Part shown: positions 11,680-22,734 of the stretch, piece by piece
How the letters are laid out: every line of letters begins with the position of its first letter
How positions within the stretch are numbered: position 1 is the stretch's first letter
From: Aralia elata
Lineage: Eukaryota > Streptophyta > Magnoliopsida > Apiales > Araliaceae
Direction: 5' to 3'
DNA length: 64,000 nucleotides
Assembly (NCBI GenBank): GCA_034770075.1
Contig: CM068378.1
Location: 42,188,508 to 42,252,507 of the forward strand
Notes under the pieces: generated by a model
What the model was told of the DNA's origin: nothing
The model's input: only the letters and a program-made list of their open reading frames with translations
Databases searched by the model: none
Position numbers and translations under genes: made by a program

Positions 11680-12324
11680 TGAGTCTCCAACCCGTTTTGC
11701 TTCCCGGAATACTCTGTTTTAGTGTTCTAGACCTATCTTGCTTTCAATCACCATAACTCCCTTAATACACGTTCAAATCAGTCTGTTCCGGACTCTATGG
11801 ACTCCTAAGACATAGAGCTACAACATATCAAAAATTCAGAGCTATCCATTAATATTAACATGGCCAAATCTTAGGCCAAAGTATCAATTCATGCTATATT
11901 TTTGTGTTCTTGGTGTTCTTCGTGTTCTTCACAAAAATCTTCACCAAATCTTTGTTTTAACTCCTTTTTACTCCGTTCCAACTGGGTTAACTTCATAACC
12001 CATGGAAGTACAACATCATAACAAAAAATATATTAAACAAACACGAAATCATAGCTACAAAGTCCTCTAAATCGTCCAAATGTCCAAGTTCATGTCCAAA
12101 GTTCATTGTTCTTGCTCCATTAAGCCAAGGTAAGGATTTCTTCCATTTTTGTTCCACTTTGATGTTATTAATGGCTTATATAGTCTCTTAACAACATATA
12201 TAAACATCTAGAACAAGCAAAAACATCCAGAATCGCTAGAAAATCAATCCACAAGCTCAAAAGCTCAAAACTAAGAAAACTTGAAAATCTTTACAAGAAA
12301 TCGAATGGAGCGGATTTGGTTGAT

Positions 12325-12334
12325 TCTTACCTCT
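12325..12334 (-). promoter_or_regulatory. Splice-donor-like site in A-prime LTR
   Basis: The minus strand reads CAGAG|GTAAGAATC, a near-perfect plant 5' splice site, at the downstream end of the GA-rich block. An equivalent site lies in A (AAAG|GTAAAAC at 18214 and 43491) and in C (CCAAG|GTATAG at 53850). Splicing is inferred, not shown. Confidence 0.45.
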
Positions 12335-13783
12335 GTAAATCCTTTCTAGATGATTAAGAAGCTTGTTAGGCTTGCTTAGCTTGAGGTTTTCTTGCTTGGA
12401 CTCTCTTCTTCTTCCACCCGTGACTCCTTCTTCTTCCTCCTTTCTTTTTTCGGCGACCTTCTTTTCCGGTGACCTTCTCCTTCTTTCTTCTTCCTCTTTG
12501 TAGCTCTCTCTCCCTTTCTCTCTCTCTATTAGCTGGTGGAATGGTTTGAATGGGATGCAAGAGAAAGAGATGGAATAGTTTGAATGGAATGGGAGAGTGG
12601 AGGAGTGAATTAGGGAGAAGTGGGTTTGGAGCTCAAGGTTGGCCAAATTTTTCTAAGCTTGCCGGCAATACTCCCATATGCTCTCATTTAATTGGTCTAA
12701 ATTGAGAAATTGGTTCCCTCTTGGAGTAACAAGTCAAAATAAATACCCAAATACACCAAAATTATCTGAAAACTCCCACTTTTGTACCAAAACTGGTAAA
12801 TAACTCCACCCAAAATTAAAATGGGTATTACCATAAATATTGGGATGGGTAAAAATAATTATTATGAGATTTGTCCAAATATTCGGAACACCCATATAAT
12901 ACATTTCGGATACGGATAAAATCACGTATCAGCTCAAATAAAATTTTCGACACTTGGAAAAATTACTCGTACGCATATATACACGTATTTATAAAATTTA
13001 TTAAAATCAAAAAAGACATAAAAATATTATGGCGCAAATAGTGCATCGGGAAACGTGCCCCGCAAATAGTGATTTTGCGATTCTTCGCGAAATCACTTAC
13101 TCACTCCTACGATTCAATAACGCATAAAAATTCATACATTGACATCACCCAGGTTATAAAATAACCTTTAAACATGTCACATAAAAAAATAATATTTAAT
13201 CCATTTAATAATATTAGTAAACCCAAATTACAAGGGTATTCATGATTCGCGATCGTTGCTCTTCACGATTAACTCCCCATAATCATATACATCATCGCAC
13301 ACATATCTCGCCCATAACTTGGGTTAGCGTCTTTACAACAAATAACTCGTTCAATAATATTTTCCTTCAACTATTTATTTAATCCAATAAATAGTATTCT
13401 AGTGATATTTCTCAAAACCGCCAAATTAGCTTATACGAAAACTTTCATACTTACTAATCATCGTCTACACATAACTTAGGTTATAATATAACCTTTAAAC
13501 TCTTAACACATAATATTATTAATAAAAGTCCATTTTATTCAATAATATCCATAAGCTCGAATTACCAAGCTACCCACGGCTCGCGATCGTTACAATTATT
13601 AACTAGTAACTCAATCATTCTGAATCTATGTATATATATTTCACATTTATATATACATATTAAGCTCACCAATTAAATCACATAAATATATATAACACAT
13701 ATATATTCAAACGCGACTCGTAATAAGAATTATTCTATATTAAATTCTTATTATAATTATTCTCGAAAATCCGGGTTGTCACA

Positions 13784-13802
13784 TCCTTCCCTCCTTATAA
13801 GG
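13784..13802 (-). other. Internal polypurine-tract-like block in A-prime LTR
   Basis: Minus strand CCTTATAAGGAGGGAAGGA is directly followed by TGTGACAACCCGG, exactly the layout of a polypurine tract and LTR start, yet it lies 324 bp inside the LTR. The same arrangement occurs in both A LTRs (19414-19432; 44543-44561). Confidence 0.7.
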
Positions 13803-14107
13803 ATTCCGTCCTCGGAATCACAAATATCAAACCTCTTACTCGGTTTTCATCTAATTTCTTTCGAAATTTTATCGTTGAATAATTTTAACGTATTACTATA
13901 ACGTAGGTTTCATATTACCTATTTAATCCATTTTCCTCAACCAACTCTCGTAGGTTTTATTATATAATCTTTATCAACTCAATTATACTCTGAGTATTAT
14001 CCTTTCTTTAACCATCAATTTCCTTTTCTAAGGATCATTGTATGTCACAATCATCATAATAATTTAATATCATGATTTACTAATTCATAAACATTCGGGA
14101 TATTACA

Positions 14108-16190
14108 GGAATACCAGAACCAAACAAGGGGACCCAAAGAAGGGAAGGGAACCGTGCTAGACCGGCGGAAAGAATCATTTTGGGGTCTGCCTGAAGGGGA
14201 AGTCAGCGTGCTAAAACTACGGGCATGAGGGACACATCTCTCATAACTGCCCCAATCTAAAGAAGAACACCGGATGTTTCATCTGCGAAGCGGCGGACCA
14301 TATGGCAAGAAATTGCCCAAAGAAGGGAGCTGACGGGGGAGGGGCAACAAAGGAAACAGCAGTGGTAAGCTGACCATAACTGGTCCAGACCCACCGAGTA
14401 GACCAACTTCCCGGACCTTCAGCATCTGGAGATGTAGTTTCAGGTATCATCCCAATCAATGATATTAATGCATATGTATTGTTTGATTCAGGAGCAGCCT
14501 GTTCTTTCATATCCTGTGATTTTGCTAGACGTTTAAGTTTACCTCTAGAGAAATTAGAGTCACCTTTGAACATAGAAGTTGCGAATAAGGAAGTAATCCA
14601 TGTTGAACACATTCATAGGAAGTGTTGCATCAAAATTAGAGGACATAAGTTATCGGTAGATTTAATTCCAATCAAACTGGGAGAATTTGACGTAATATTG
14701 GGGATGGATTGGTTGTTTAACCACGGGGCGATAATAGACTGTTAAAAAAAGAGTGTAAACCTTAAGGCTTCAAAGCAGTCTAAGGTAGTATTTTATGGTA
14801 GTAAATCGCCAAGACATTCACAACGTCTGACGATGATGCAAGCGCAGAAGCTATTAAGATTAGGGTGCGAATGTTATTTATGCCATGTTGTTGATACCTG
14901 GCAAGTGGGAGCAGAAATGGGATAGATACCGATCGTACAAGAATTAGCGGACGTATTTCCAGACAAGTTACCAGGTCTTTCACCGGATAGAAAGATAAAA
15001 TTCATGATAGACGTCGTGCCAGGGACGACACCAGTTTCGATGGCTCCATATAGGATGGTGCCAGTAGAAATGAAGGAATTGATGATACAATTACAAGAAC
15101 TTTTAGATAAGAAATATATTCAACCGAGTGTCTCCATGGGGAGCACCAGTGTTATTTGTTAAAAAGAAGGACGAATCGTTAAGGCTTTATATCGACTACA
15201 GGGAGTTAAATAAGGTAACGATTAAGAATAAGTATCCGTTGCCCAGGATCGACGATCTATTTGATCAGTTGAAAGGGGAAAAATATTTTTCTAAGATAGA
15301 TTTAAGAACGAGGTATCATTAGTTGACGGTTAGAGGAGAGGACATATCGAAGACAGCATTCAGAACTCGTTCAGGCCATTACGAGTTTCTAGTGATGTCA
15401 TTTGGGTTGACGAATGCGCCAGCCGCATGTATGGATCTGATGAACAGGGTGTTCAACCAGTATTTGGATAAATTTATAGTAGTGTTCATAGATGATATCA
15501 TGGTCTATTCAAAGACGTAGGAGGATCATGCGGAACATTTAAGAATAGTGTTTTAAACACTAAGAAAGGAGAAGTTGTACGCGAAATTCAGCAAGTGTGA
15601 ATTTTGGCTAGAGAGGGTTCAATTTTTAGGCCACGTGATCGACAAAGACGGTATATCCGTAGATCCATCGAAGGTGGAAGCGGTAATTAATTGGGAACAG
15701 CCAAAGACGCCGACAGAAATGCGTAATTTCCTACGATTGGCGGGCTACTATCATAGATTCATTCAGGATTTTTCGAAGATAGCTACCCCGTTGACAAATT
15801 GGACGAGGAAGACAGTAAAATATGTATGGATGGAGAAATGCGAGGAGATTTTTCAAGAACTCAAGAAGAGATTAAGTGAAGCACCACTGTTATCCTTACC
15901 GGATGACCTAGGTAAATTTGTAGTTTATTGTGATGTGTCACATAGGGGACTTGGATGTGTGCTTATGCAGCACGGTAAAGTCATTGCGTACACGTCGCGA
16001 CAGTTGAAGGAGTATGAGACGGGTTACCCTACTCACGATTTGGAATTGGCAGCGGTGGTGTTTGCTTTGAAGATATAGAGGCATTATCTCTATGGAGAAA
16101 AATATGAGATATACACAGACCACAAAAGTCTGAGGTATATCTTCACACAAAAGGAGTTGAACATGAGACAAAGGAGGTGATTGGCGGGCT
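14108..16190 (+). pseudogene. Element D: decayed Ty3/gypsy gag-pol fragment
   Basis: Plus-strand remains of a gypsy polyprotein close in sequence to B and C. The order is three degenerate CCHC knuckles (about 14165-14320, for example CFICEAADHMARNC), a protease with DSGAACSF (about 14485), RT with VFIDDIMVYSKT (about 15484-15519), and the start of RNase H. It is broken by TAA at 14743, a one-base loss near 15131, TAG at 15320, TAG at 15518, TAA near 15553, TAG at 16076 and TGA near 16177. The 5' end is cut by the A-prime LTR and the 3' end by the A LTR. Integrase is absent. It is the most decayed coding block in the window and probably the oldest gypsy remnant. Confidence 0.93.
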
Positions 16191-17419
16191 ACGACCCCAA
16201 AATTCATACAATCCAACTTTCCACATCGGTCGTTAGCAATACATTCTCAATCTGACTTTACAACATTATTAAATGTTAAACTTAATAAAATGCAAAAATA
16301 TTTTAATCTTTCAGTGTTCTTTTTCATCTTTCCCTGAATCACAACCTTTAGCATTACATATTCCAAAATTATATTCATTCTATGATTTATTTCATCATCA
16401 TTTCGAAATAAGACCTTACATCTCAGATTGTTATTCTTACACGTAGGATAATATAACTTCACATCAAAACAATAAAATCTTACAACTCATTGTAAATTAC
16501 ACATTTTAAATCATCAAATACATTTATCAAACTCTTAATCATGGTTCAACATAACTACATCAACTATATTTATATGATCTTCATGCTACACTTTGTTCTA
16601 TGCCTTTCAAGCATCACATAACATTACCTTGGATCTTTAACCTGCAAAAATGGTTATTTGCAAGAATGAGCTTGACAGCTCAGCATATCTAACAGTTTGC
16701 ATGCATCACATAGCACATAGATAACATGCTCAACATATACATTGTATACATCTGGCTTAACACATCATACAAAAGGATCAATACATATCAAATAAAGATT
16801 GAGTTCCATAACTCAATCAGCATTCTTTACTCAACGAACGTAGTCATATTTTGACTTTGTCGTTTCATACTTGCAACATATATAAAATGCATCATGTTTT
16901 TTTACATCAAAGATTCTAAACAGTTAATCATTTAGTTCACATAACAAATAGGAACTGAAAGACTTGCCTTGCGAGTTGATTACAACTACCGCTACCTGCG
17001 CTTCACGAATCCTACATAGCGTATGACCACGCATACCAAACATCAGTTATACATTTAAGATATATAATTAGTCATACCATTAAGGTAACTACAATCTACA
17101 TTCTTTCTAAGCTTGTCTTATCCGTTCTCATTTGAAACTTGTAAATCTTGCTTCGTTTGGCATACCAAACCTTGTCATAGATACATTCTATACTTAGTCT
17201 CACATAAGTCATGTAATTACATTTACATTCTAGCTTGCTTTTATTTTTGAAAACTCTTTGTTTTTATTATCTAGAAATTTCTTATTCACTCTTCGCTTGA
17301 CATAGTCATTCTGTACTTGGACATGCTAGATACCATACTTGACATGTATTCTTGCTTATAGAACTTAAACAAACATGCCCCAAAGCTTGGTTTAACAAAC
17401 AAAGCTTCTTAGCAACTCT

Positions 17420-17841
17420 GCAGCACGGCGCGACCGCGCTGCATTTTGGCCTAGGAGTGGCGCAGCCGCGCTACTCCCTTTTCAGCCCAGAACTGAGTTA
17501 TTTCAACTCTATTCAACCCATTGCTATGCTAGAGTCTTCAAACAACTATCATAGCACACAAACACATGCCTTGAACATCTCTAAACTAGTGTAGATCCTC
17601 ATTGACAATTACTTTCGAAATCCTTTTTATCTTTATTTTGAAAATTCGTATGAAATCATGCTCAGGCAATTCCTTTCTTGCATAGCTCATTAGGTCATAA
17701 CTTTAGATTCACTTTTATGCTTAAATGATCCTAGTACACCTGCCCACAATTTTAGATGAGAAAGAAATCATAATTTCACTTCTGAGGACCAGCGCGGCCG
17801 CGCTGGTTTTGACCTGTGAAGTGGCGCGGCCGCGCCACTTC
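17420..17841 (-). repeat. Paired GC-rich palindromes in A 3' LTR
   Basis: There are two pairs. Pair 1 is 17420-17442 and 17454-17477, with cores GCGCGACCGCGC and GCGCAGCCGCGC, each one transition away from the perfect core. Pair 2 is 17789-17806 (perfect, 18 bp) and 17818-17841 (perfect, 24 bp, core GGCGCGGCCGCGCC). The other LTR has the same pairs at 42697-42719, 42731-42754, 43066-43083 and 43095-43118, with intact cores. Confidence 0.93.
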
Positions 17842-18830
17842 GAATTCACCCCAGTATCAACTCTGTTCATGCTAAATCCATCCAATTCAAACCCAATTTA
17901 TTCTAACATGATTCCTAAACGCATTCTTATGAATTTAAACCACTAGAAACAAAGTTTCTAATCCAATTCATATATTCTTAATCAAACCAAAGTATTGAAT
18001 TCATAAATTCTAAGTTATTATAAACCAACATCTTCAATTCTTCCTTTTCAAAACATAAACACGAATTTGGTTGATTCAATATCAATTATAGATGATATCT
18101 AACATGTATAAACATCCAAAAACACATAAACCCAATTTCTCAACAATTTGACCCTAAAAATTTAATTACAGAAACTTAGATAACAAAACTAAAACTAGAA
18201 ATCTAGGGTTTTACCTTTAATTAGTTAGATGATAAGGAGAGCTTGACTAGTCACCTTCTTCCTCTTGATTTCTTCCTTGATTTTGTCTCTCAATTTCATT
18301 GAGAGTTTCTTCTCTCTGTTTCTCTCTTCCTCCCCTCTTCTCAACTTAATGGAAGTCACGTAAACTCTAATGTGGCTTTCAGTTATGAAAACCAAAGGCC
18401 TCAACTATTATAGAATATAAAGAGTCTAGGCCACGTTTGGCAAAACCAATTTAAAACTCCATTCTAATTTATTTTCATAATATACCTCTTACTATATGAT
18501 ACATTGTCACACTTTAATTTAATTAAACGTATTCCATTTATTTGGCCAACACCATATTTTCATAGCCAATTACTCACCCCCTAATTTAATTATTTAATTA
18601 CATTAGAATATTACCATTCCATTAGCGTAATAAAAATACGCACCGATTATAAAATTGTTTATCATCAATTACTTAATATCATCATACTTAAATAAATTAT
18701 TCTCATAATAATTTCCATCAAAATATTTATTTTATTTAATAAATATTTTAACTATTTACGAAATTCACAATCGTATTACATTAACATATTACATTTACAT
18801 GTAACACATTCCTTTCTCATTCTATTAAAG

Positions 18831-18868
<38 letters not shown>

Positions 18869-18871
<3 letters not shown>

Positions 18872-19011
18872 ATAATTCACAGCAACCGGTTGCTGTGGAG
18901 CAACCGGTTTTTGTGAACTGTCGCTACAGGCTGTAGCGGCAGAGCCTTTGAAAAATTACAAAGGCCCTGCCGCTACAGCTTGGAGCGGCAGTTCACAAAA
19001 ACCGGTTGCTC

Positions 19012-19014
<3 letters not shown>
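18869..19014. mobile_element. Short foldback (MITE-like) insertion in a TA run
   Basis: About 146 bp interrupt an AT dinucleotide run that is unbroken in the other A LTR (44130-44174). Arms of 54 bases (18897-18950 and 18959-19012) pair with four mismatches around an 8-base loop. The outer arm begins GGAGCAACCGG; there is an extra perfect palindrome, CAGCAACCGGTTGCTG (18880-18895), and an inner CGCTACAG/CTGTAGCG hairpin. It has no coding capacity. A TA-flanked palindrome is compatible with a mariner-type or other MITE, but I cannot assign a superfamily. Confidence 0.75.
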
Positions 19015-19047
<33 letters not shown>

Positions 19048-19413
19048 TCATTAAAGTGAATTACTCTCATTATTAATGAAATTTAATTCATAAAAATATC
19101 ATTGCCAACAAAACATAATAATCAAATTATATTATTTCAAAATATAATTTTTAACCTAATTAAATTAACAAAAATATATAGTAAATTTTCTTTTTCGTAA
19201 CAATTTCATTTACTTACTTCAATAGTTTAATTAACTATTGAACTTCGTTTCCATTTCTCAATATATATAAATATATGTTTCTAAAGTATGTTCACACCAA
19301 ATCACATAACCAAAATACATCGCACATCAATATAAACTCAACCCGACACATAACAAGAATTTTTATTTATTAAATTCTCATTTTAATAGTTTCTGAAAAT
19401 CCGGGTTGTCACA

Positions 19414-19432
19414 TCCTTCCCTCCTTATAAGG
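19414..19432 (-). other. Internal polypurine-tract-like block in A 3' LTR
   Basis: Minus strand CCTTATAAGGAGGGAAGGA precedes TGTGACAACCCGG, 332 bp inside the LTR. The true outer boundary (19746 on) has a diverged version of the same upstream word, TTTCGAGGACGAAAT, and a weaker purine tract. Confidence 0.7.
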
Positions 19433-19745
19433 ATTTCGTCTTCGAAATCAACAAAACCTCCCTTACTCAGTTTTCACTAAATCTCCTTCACAATTATCGT
19501 TGAATAACTTAACGCATTACTTAATATAAGCTTTATAATTTCTACACCACCCATTTTCTCAATAAATTCTTGTAGGTTCTATTTCATAATCTCGGTTTTA
19601 TTACAAAATAACCGTAATCACATTTAACACATACAATAACACATTCTTACATAAATAGTTATCCTTATTTAAGAATAATCATACAATATTATCACATAAA
19701 TCATTTAAGGCTATATTTCTAGCCATACAAATATTCGGGGTGTCA

Positions 19746-20875
19746 TATTCACCCATTCTTCTAAGAATTTCGTCCTCGAAATTAAGGCATAGCCATCTCT
19801 ATTCATTCTACCCATCAAAACTAAGTTTTCAAGTTAACCTAACAATCTTTTCTATAACAACTACTCATCATTTTCCTCCTTTGAGAATCTCACATCAATC
19901 ATCACCTTCAAACATCGCTTCTTTTGAGTCTTCACAATTGTTCAATATTTGTGAAGCAGTATAAATATCGAGGAAAGAAAATGTTGCCATCATGCTGAGG
20001 GGTCATAAAGACTTTGAACAGTTTTGAAAACCATCAGAATATCCGTCAATCACAAAGACTGAAAAACATTCTCCGCAAGTACTTTAGGTGATCAACCTAT
20101 CGTACCCTATGTCGTGCACAACATTTAAATTTTTGACGCGTAAGCGTAAATTGGGACTATATGCCCGGCATCCATTGTTCATCCTCAGTCTTAACATCGG
20201 AGTCCACACCAAAAATAAAATTTGGATTGGAAGCTTTTTTTTTTTTATTCATCATCTCTCATCAAAGGTGTCTAGCCGAAACAAATAGCATAGACTTTCT
20301 TCAATAATTCGAACATCAATCAAAATATTTAGCCAGCTCAACTGGCACACTTCTTATAATTTAAAGAAAACCAAAAATTGTTTTATGATTTTGTCATTCT
20401 ACATCATACCATAGTGGTTTGACGATCCTTAGATCACATCCAATATTGGGTTAATCTGCATTGATGACTCCATCATCCGTCATTCTACACTAGGTTCCAT
20501 GATGCATTGATGACTATTTAAAAATACATTTTGATATTTTAAATCATTTTTTGTCTAAGCCGAAACGAATGGCTTTGACATATGAATAAACAGAACTTAC
20601 CCCAATAATATGGGTTCCTTAGCTCACCATAACAAATGAGTTCAAGAATACTTCGAGAACTCATCATCATACCATGGGCCCAAAACGAGCTCACCATCGT
20701 AATCACTATGGGCCTAAGAACTTCCATAGATTTTGATGCAAAAATCAATTTTGTCTAGCTGAGATAAATAGCATAGACATATCAACAACAACACTAAAAA
20801 AAAAATTTAACGGTTCAGCAATCAAACCAATCTTTTCAAAGGCACACATAAGTGCAAATACAAGCACGATAAAAT
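19746..20875 (-). other. Non-coding degenerate retroelement sequence between A LTR and Copia-2
   Basis: No gene is seen. The left end holds the purine tract preceding the A LTR. Around 20085-20230 there is loose similarity to the B LTR (GTGCACAACATTT, CGCGTAAG, then GTCCACACCAAAA), so part may be an old gypsy LTR. A word near TGTCTAGCCGAAACAAATAG occurs three times, at 20269, 20552 and 20752. The right end meets Copia-2's LTR, which lacks its first 28 bases there, pointing to a deletion. Confidence 0.5.
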
Positions 20876-21435
20876 CAATCAAATTACATAAATAGTGCGG
20901 AAGCGCGATAAAATCAGATTTTAAAATTTTATACAAACCATCACCATGATCTTTCTTTATGCACAATTATTAATTAAACGAAAGAGATGGAGAATAAGAA
21001 TTATACCCTTGTAGAATTCTAGCTTCCTCAGGTACAAGTTCACCTCCAATTCCTTCGCGTTCTCCTTGAATTCCACCGATTAAATTCCTTCCTTTGATTA
21101 ACGTTAGCCACCCAAGTGTTTGGCCTCTAGAGGTGATCCACCAAGGAATAATATTTGTTCAAGAAGATGGGTGTTGGCAAAACCCTAGTTTCTATCTCTA
21201 TAGAAATTGTAAGTACTCTCTACAATTCTTATGCAAGAGTGTGTAACCCTAATCTATGATAAGACTTCTCTTATTTATAGATGTAGGAAAACCCTTCCCT
21301 AAACTATTTAGGATTAGGGTTTCTATTCTAATTAAACTCCTTTAATTAAATTAAACTCCTAATCCAATTAGAAATTCATGTGAGAGTACTTCTATTAATT
21401 AATTCCCAATCCCTATTAGGAATTAAATAATAGTA

Positions 21436-21472
<37 letters not shown>

Positions 21473-22669
21473 TAAGACTCCTCTTATTAATTTATATTTA
21501 ATATTTCTAAAATATTAAATAATAAATATTAAGCTATTTAATTTATTCTATCTCCATAGACTAAATTAAATACACTTAACTTATTATTACAATTATGACA
21601 TTTACTTCTTAAATAAATATTTTTCTTTTGCGGTGTGACCCTTTGGGTTCTCCATATTAAACCGGTTGTGAATAAATCAATTAGAACAATTCTAATCTTA
21701 TTTAAATAAATAAATTAAACTATTTAATTCATTTAAATAAATAATATTTATTCTACAATAAAGGTAAGCCCCCTTAGCGATCAACGACTTTCCAGATAAT
21801 ATAGATTTCAACATTAATCATAAAAGAACCTTTCAGTGCATAGTTACCGTACAATTCAATCCTTCTACCATACAATGTCCCAATTAAATATAAGACATGG
21901 AATTACTGTCAAGTCTTATTTTATTTAATTATATGTATTTCGATTCTCAAATGTACAACTCTAATTAATGCAAATTAGAAACTCCTTTCTAATTTCATTC
22001 TGCTTTGGCCAAAGACTTCTGAGTCGTCATTTATCGAATCACATAGGACATTCTCTCCTTTTACTAGAAGTGGTAGATTCTTTATTGATCATTCACCTAT
22101 CTCTATGTATAACTTATTATACCCAATCATACCCTTTGATATACCCTAAAGGTCTTAAGGGACATGTCAAAGTATAACTCATCATACACAAGATACTATG
22201 ATGATCTCAAATCCAAGGATCACTTGTACTACTATCACTAGAGGAATTCCTATTGACAGGCGAGTAAAACTCCATTAGGTATTCCTTAGCGAGCCACGTT
22301 CAGTGAACTTATTCTCTAATAAGCACCTACACACTTGCTTTAGTGTCTCCACACAAATGATTATGAGATCAATCATCCTCTTCATAAGAGCAAGCAACGT
22401 ATGTACTAATCTATCCGGATTCACTAATCCCCTTTTTAGTAATCCAACGATTAGGAACAATTTTAGTTTGTGAGCTATCTAGAATTTAGATTTCATTAGC
22501 ATGATCACCATCATGATTCTAAAAACATTGCTCAAAACTATGGGTTTATCACATTTAATATAACAACACCATGTAGATAAAAGTAAAATGCCTTTAACAA
22601 ACGAATAAGATTACAAAGTATATGCTACATCATATCAAATATGATTGGCTTGTGTGCATACTACTTTCA
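20876..22669 (-). repeat. Copia-2 3' LTR (terminus clipped)
   Basis: It matches 28113-29921 closely, starting TGAAAGTAG at 22669 on the minus strand. The terminal 28 bases (expected TGTCAGGTTTGTACATAG... on the plus strand) are missing at the left end. It has the family's trinucleotide run (about 21437-21473). Confidence 0.9.
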
Positions 22670-22734
22670 ATCTCCCACTTGCACTAAAGCCAATCGCCAT
22701 GGTATCTAATACCCTTCTTCTCTAAGTGACGATT

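Larger units (their letters stand above)
10279..14107 (-). repeat. A-prime 5' LTR (3.8 kb)
   Basis: On the minus strand it runs from TGTAATATCCCGAA (14107) to CGTTACA (10279) and is followed directly by the primer site, so it is a 5' LTR. It has a GA-rich leader exon candidate (12560-12330), a GC-rich hairpin (11645-11679) and an internal polypurine-tract-like block (13784-13802). The open frame at 12257-12646 is just the GA-rich repeat translated (runs of E, R and K), and I do not call it a gene. No coding region is seen. Related to the A LTR in layout, not in full sequence. Confidence 0.8.
16187..19745 (-). repeat. Element A 3' LTR
   Basis: It matches 31177-32011 plus 42205-44874. The minus-strand start is TGACACCCCGAATATT at 19745. 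The end is clipped: the other LTR ends CGTTACA, whereas here the last matching bases are the CGAC at 16188-16191, shared with element D. It carries the GC palindromes, a foldback insertion in a TA run (absent from the other LTR) and an internal polypurine block. Short open frames at 17352-17946 span the palindromes and are not credible genes. Confidence 0.9.

Noticed and set aside
12257..12646. 129-codon minus-strand frame in the A-prime LTR as a gene
   Set aside because: It is a GA-rich low-complexity block (runs of E, R and K). The A and B LTRs have the GA block but not this frame.
10279..14107. TGTAACGCCCCGAA...TATTACA ends as terminal inverted repeats of a DNA transposon
   Set aside because: A primer site directly adjoins one end and the interior matches LTR layout. 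Short inverted ends are normal for LTRs.
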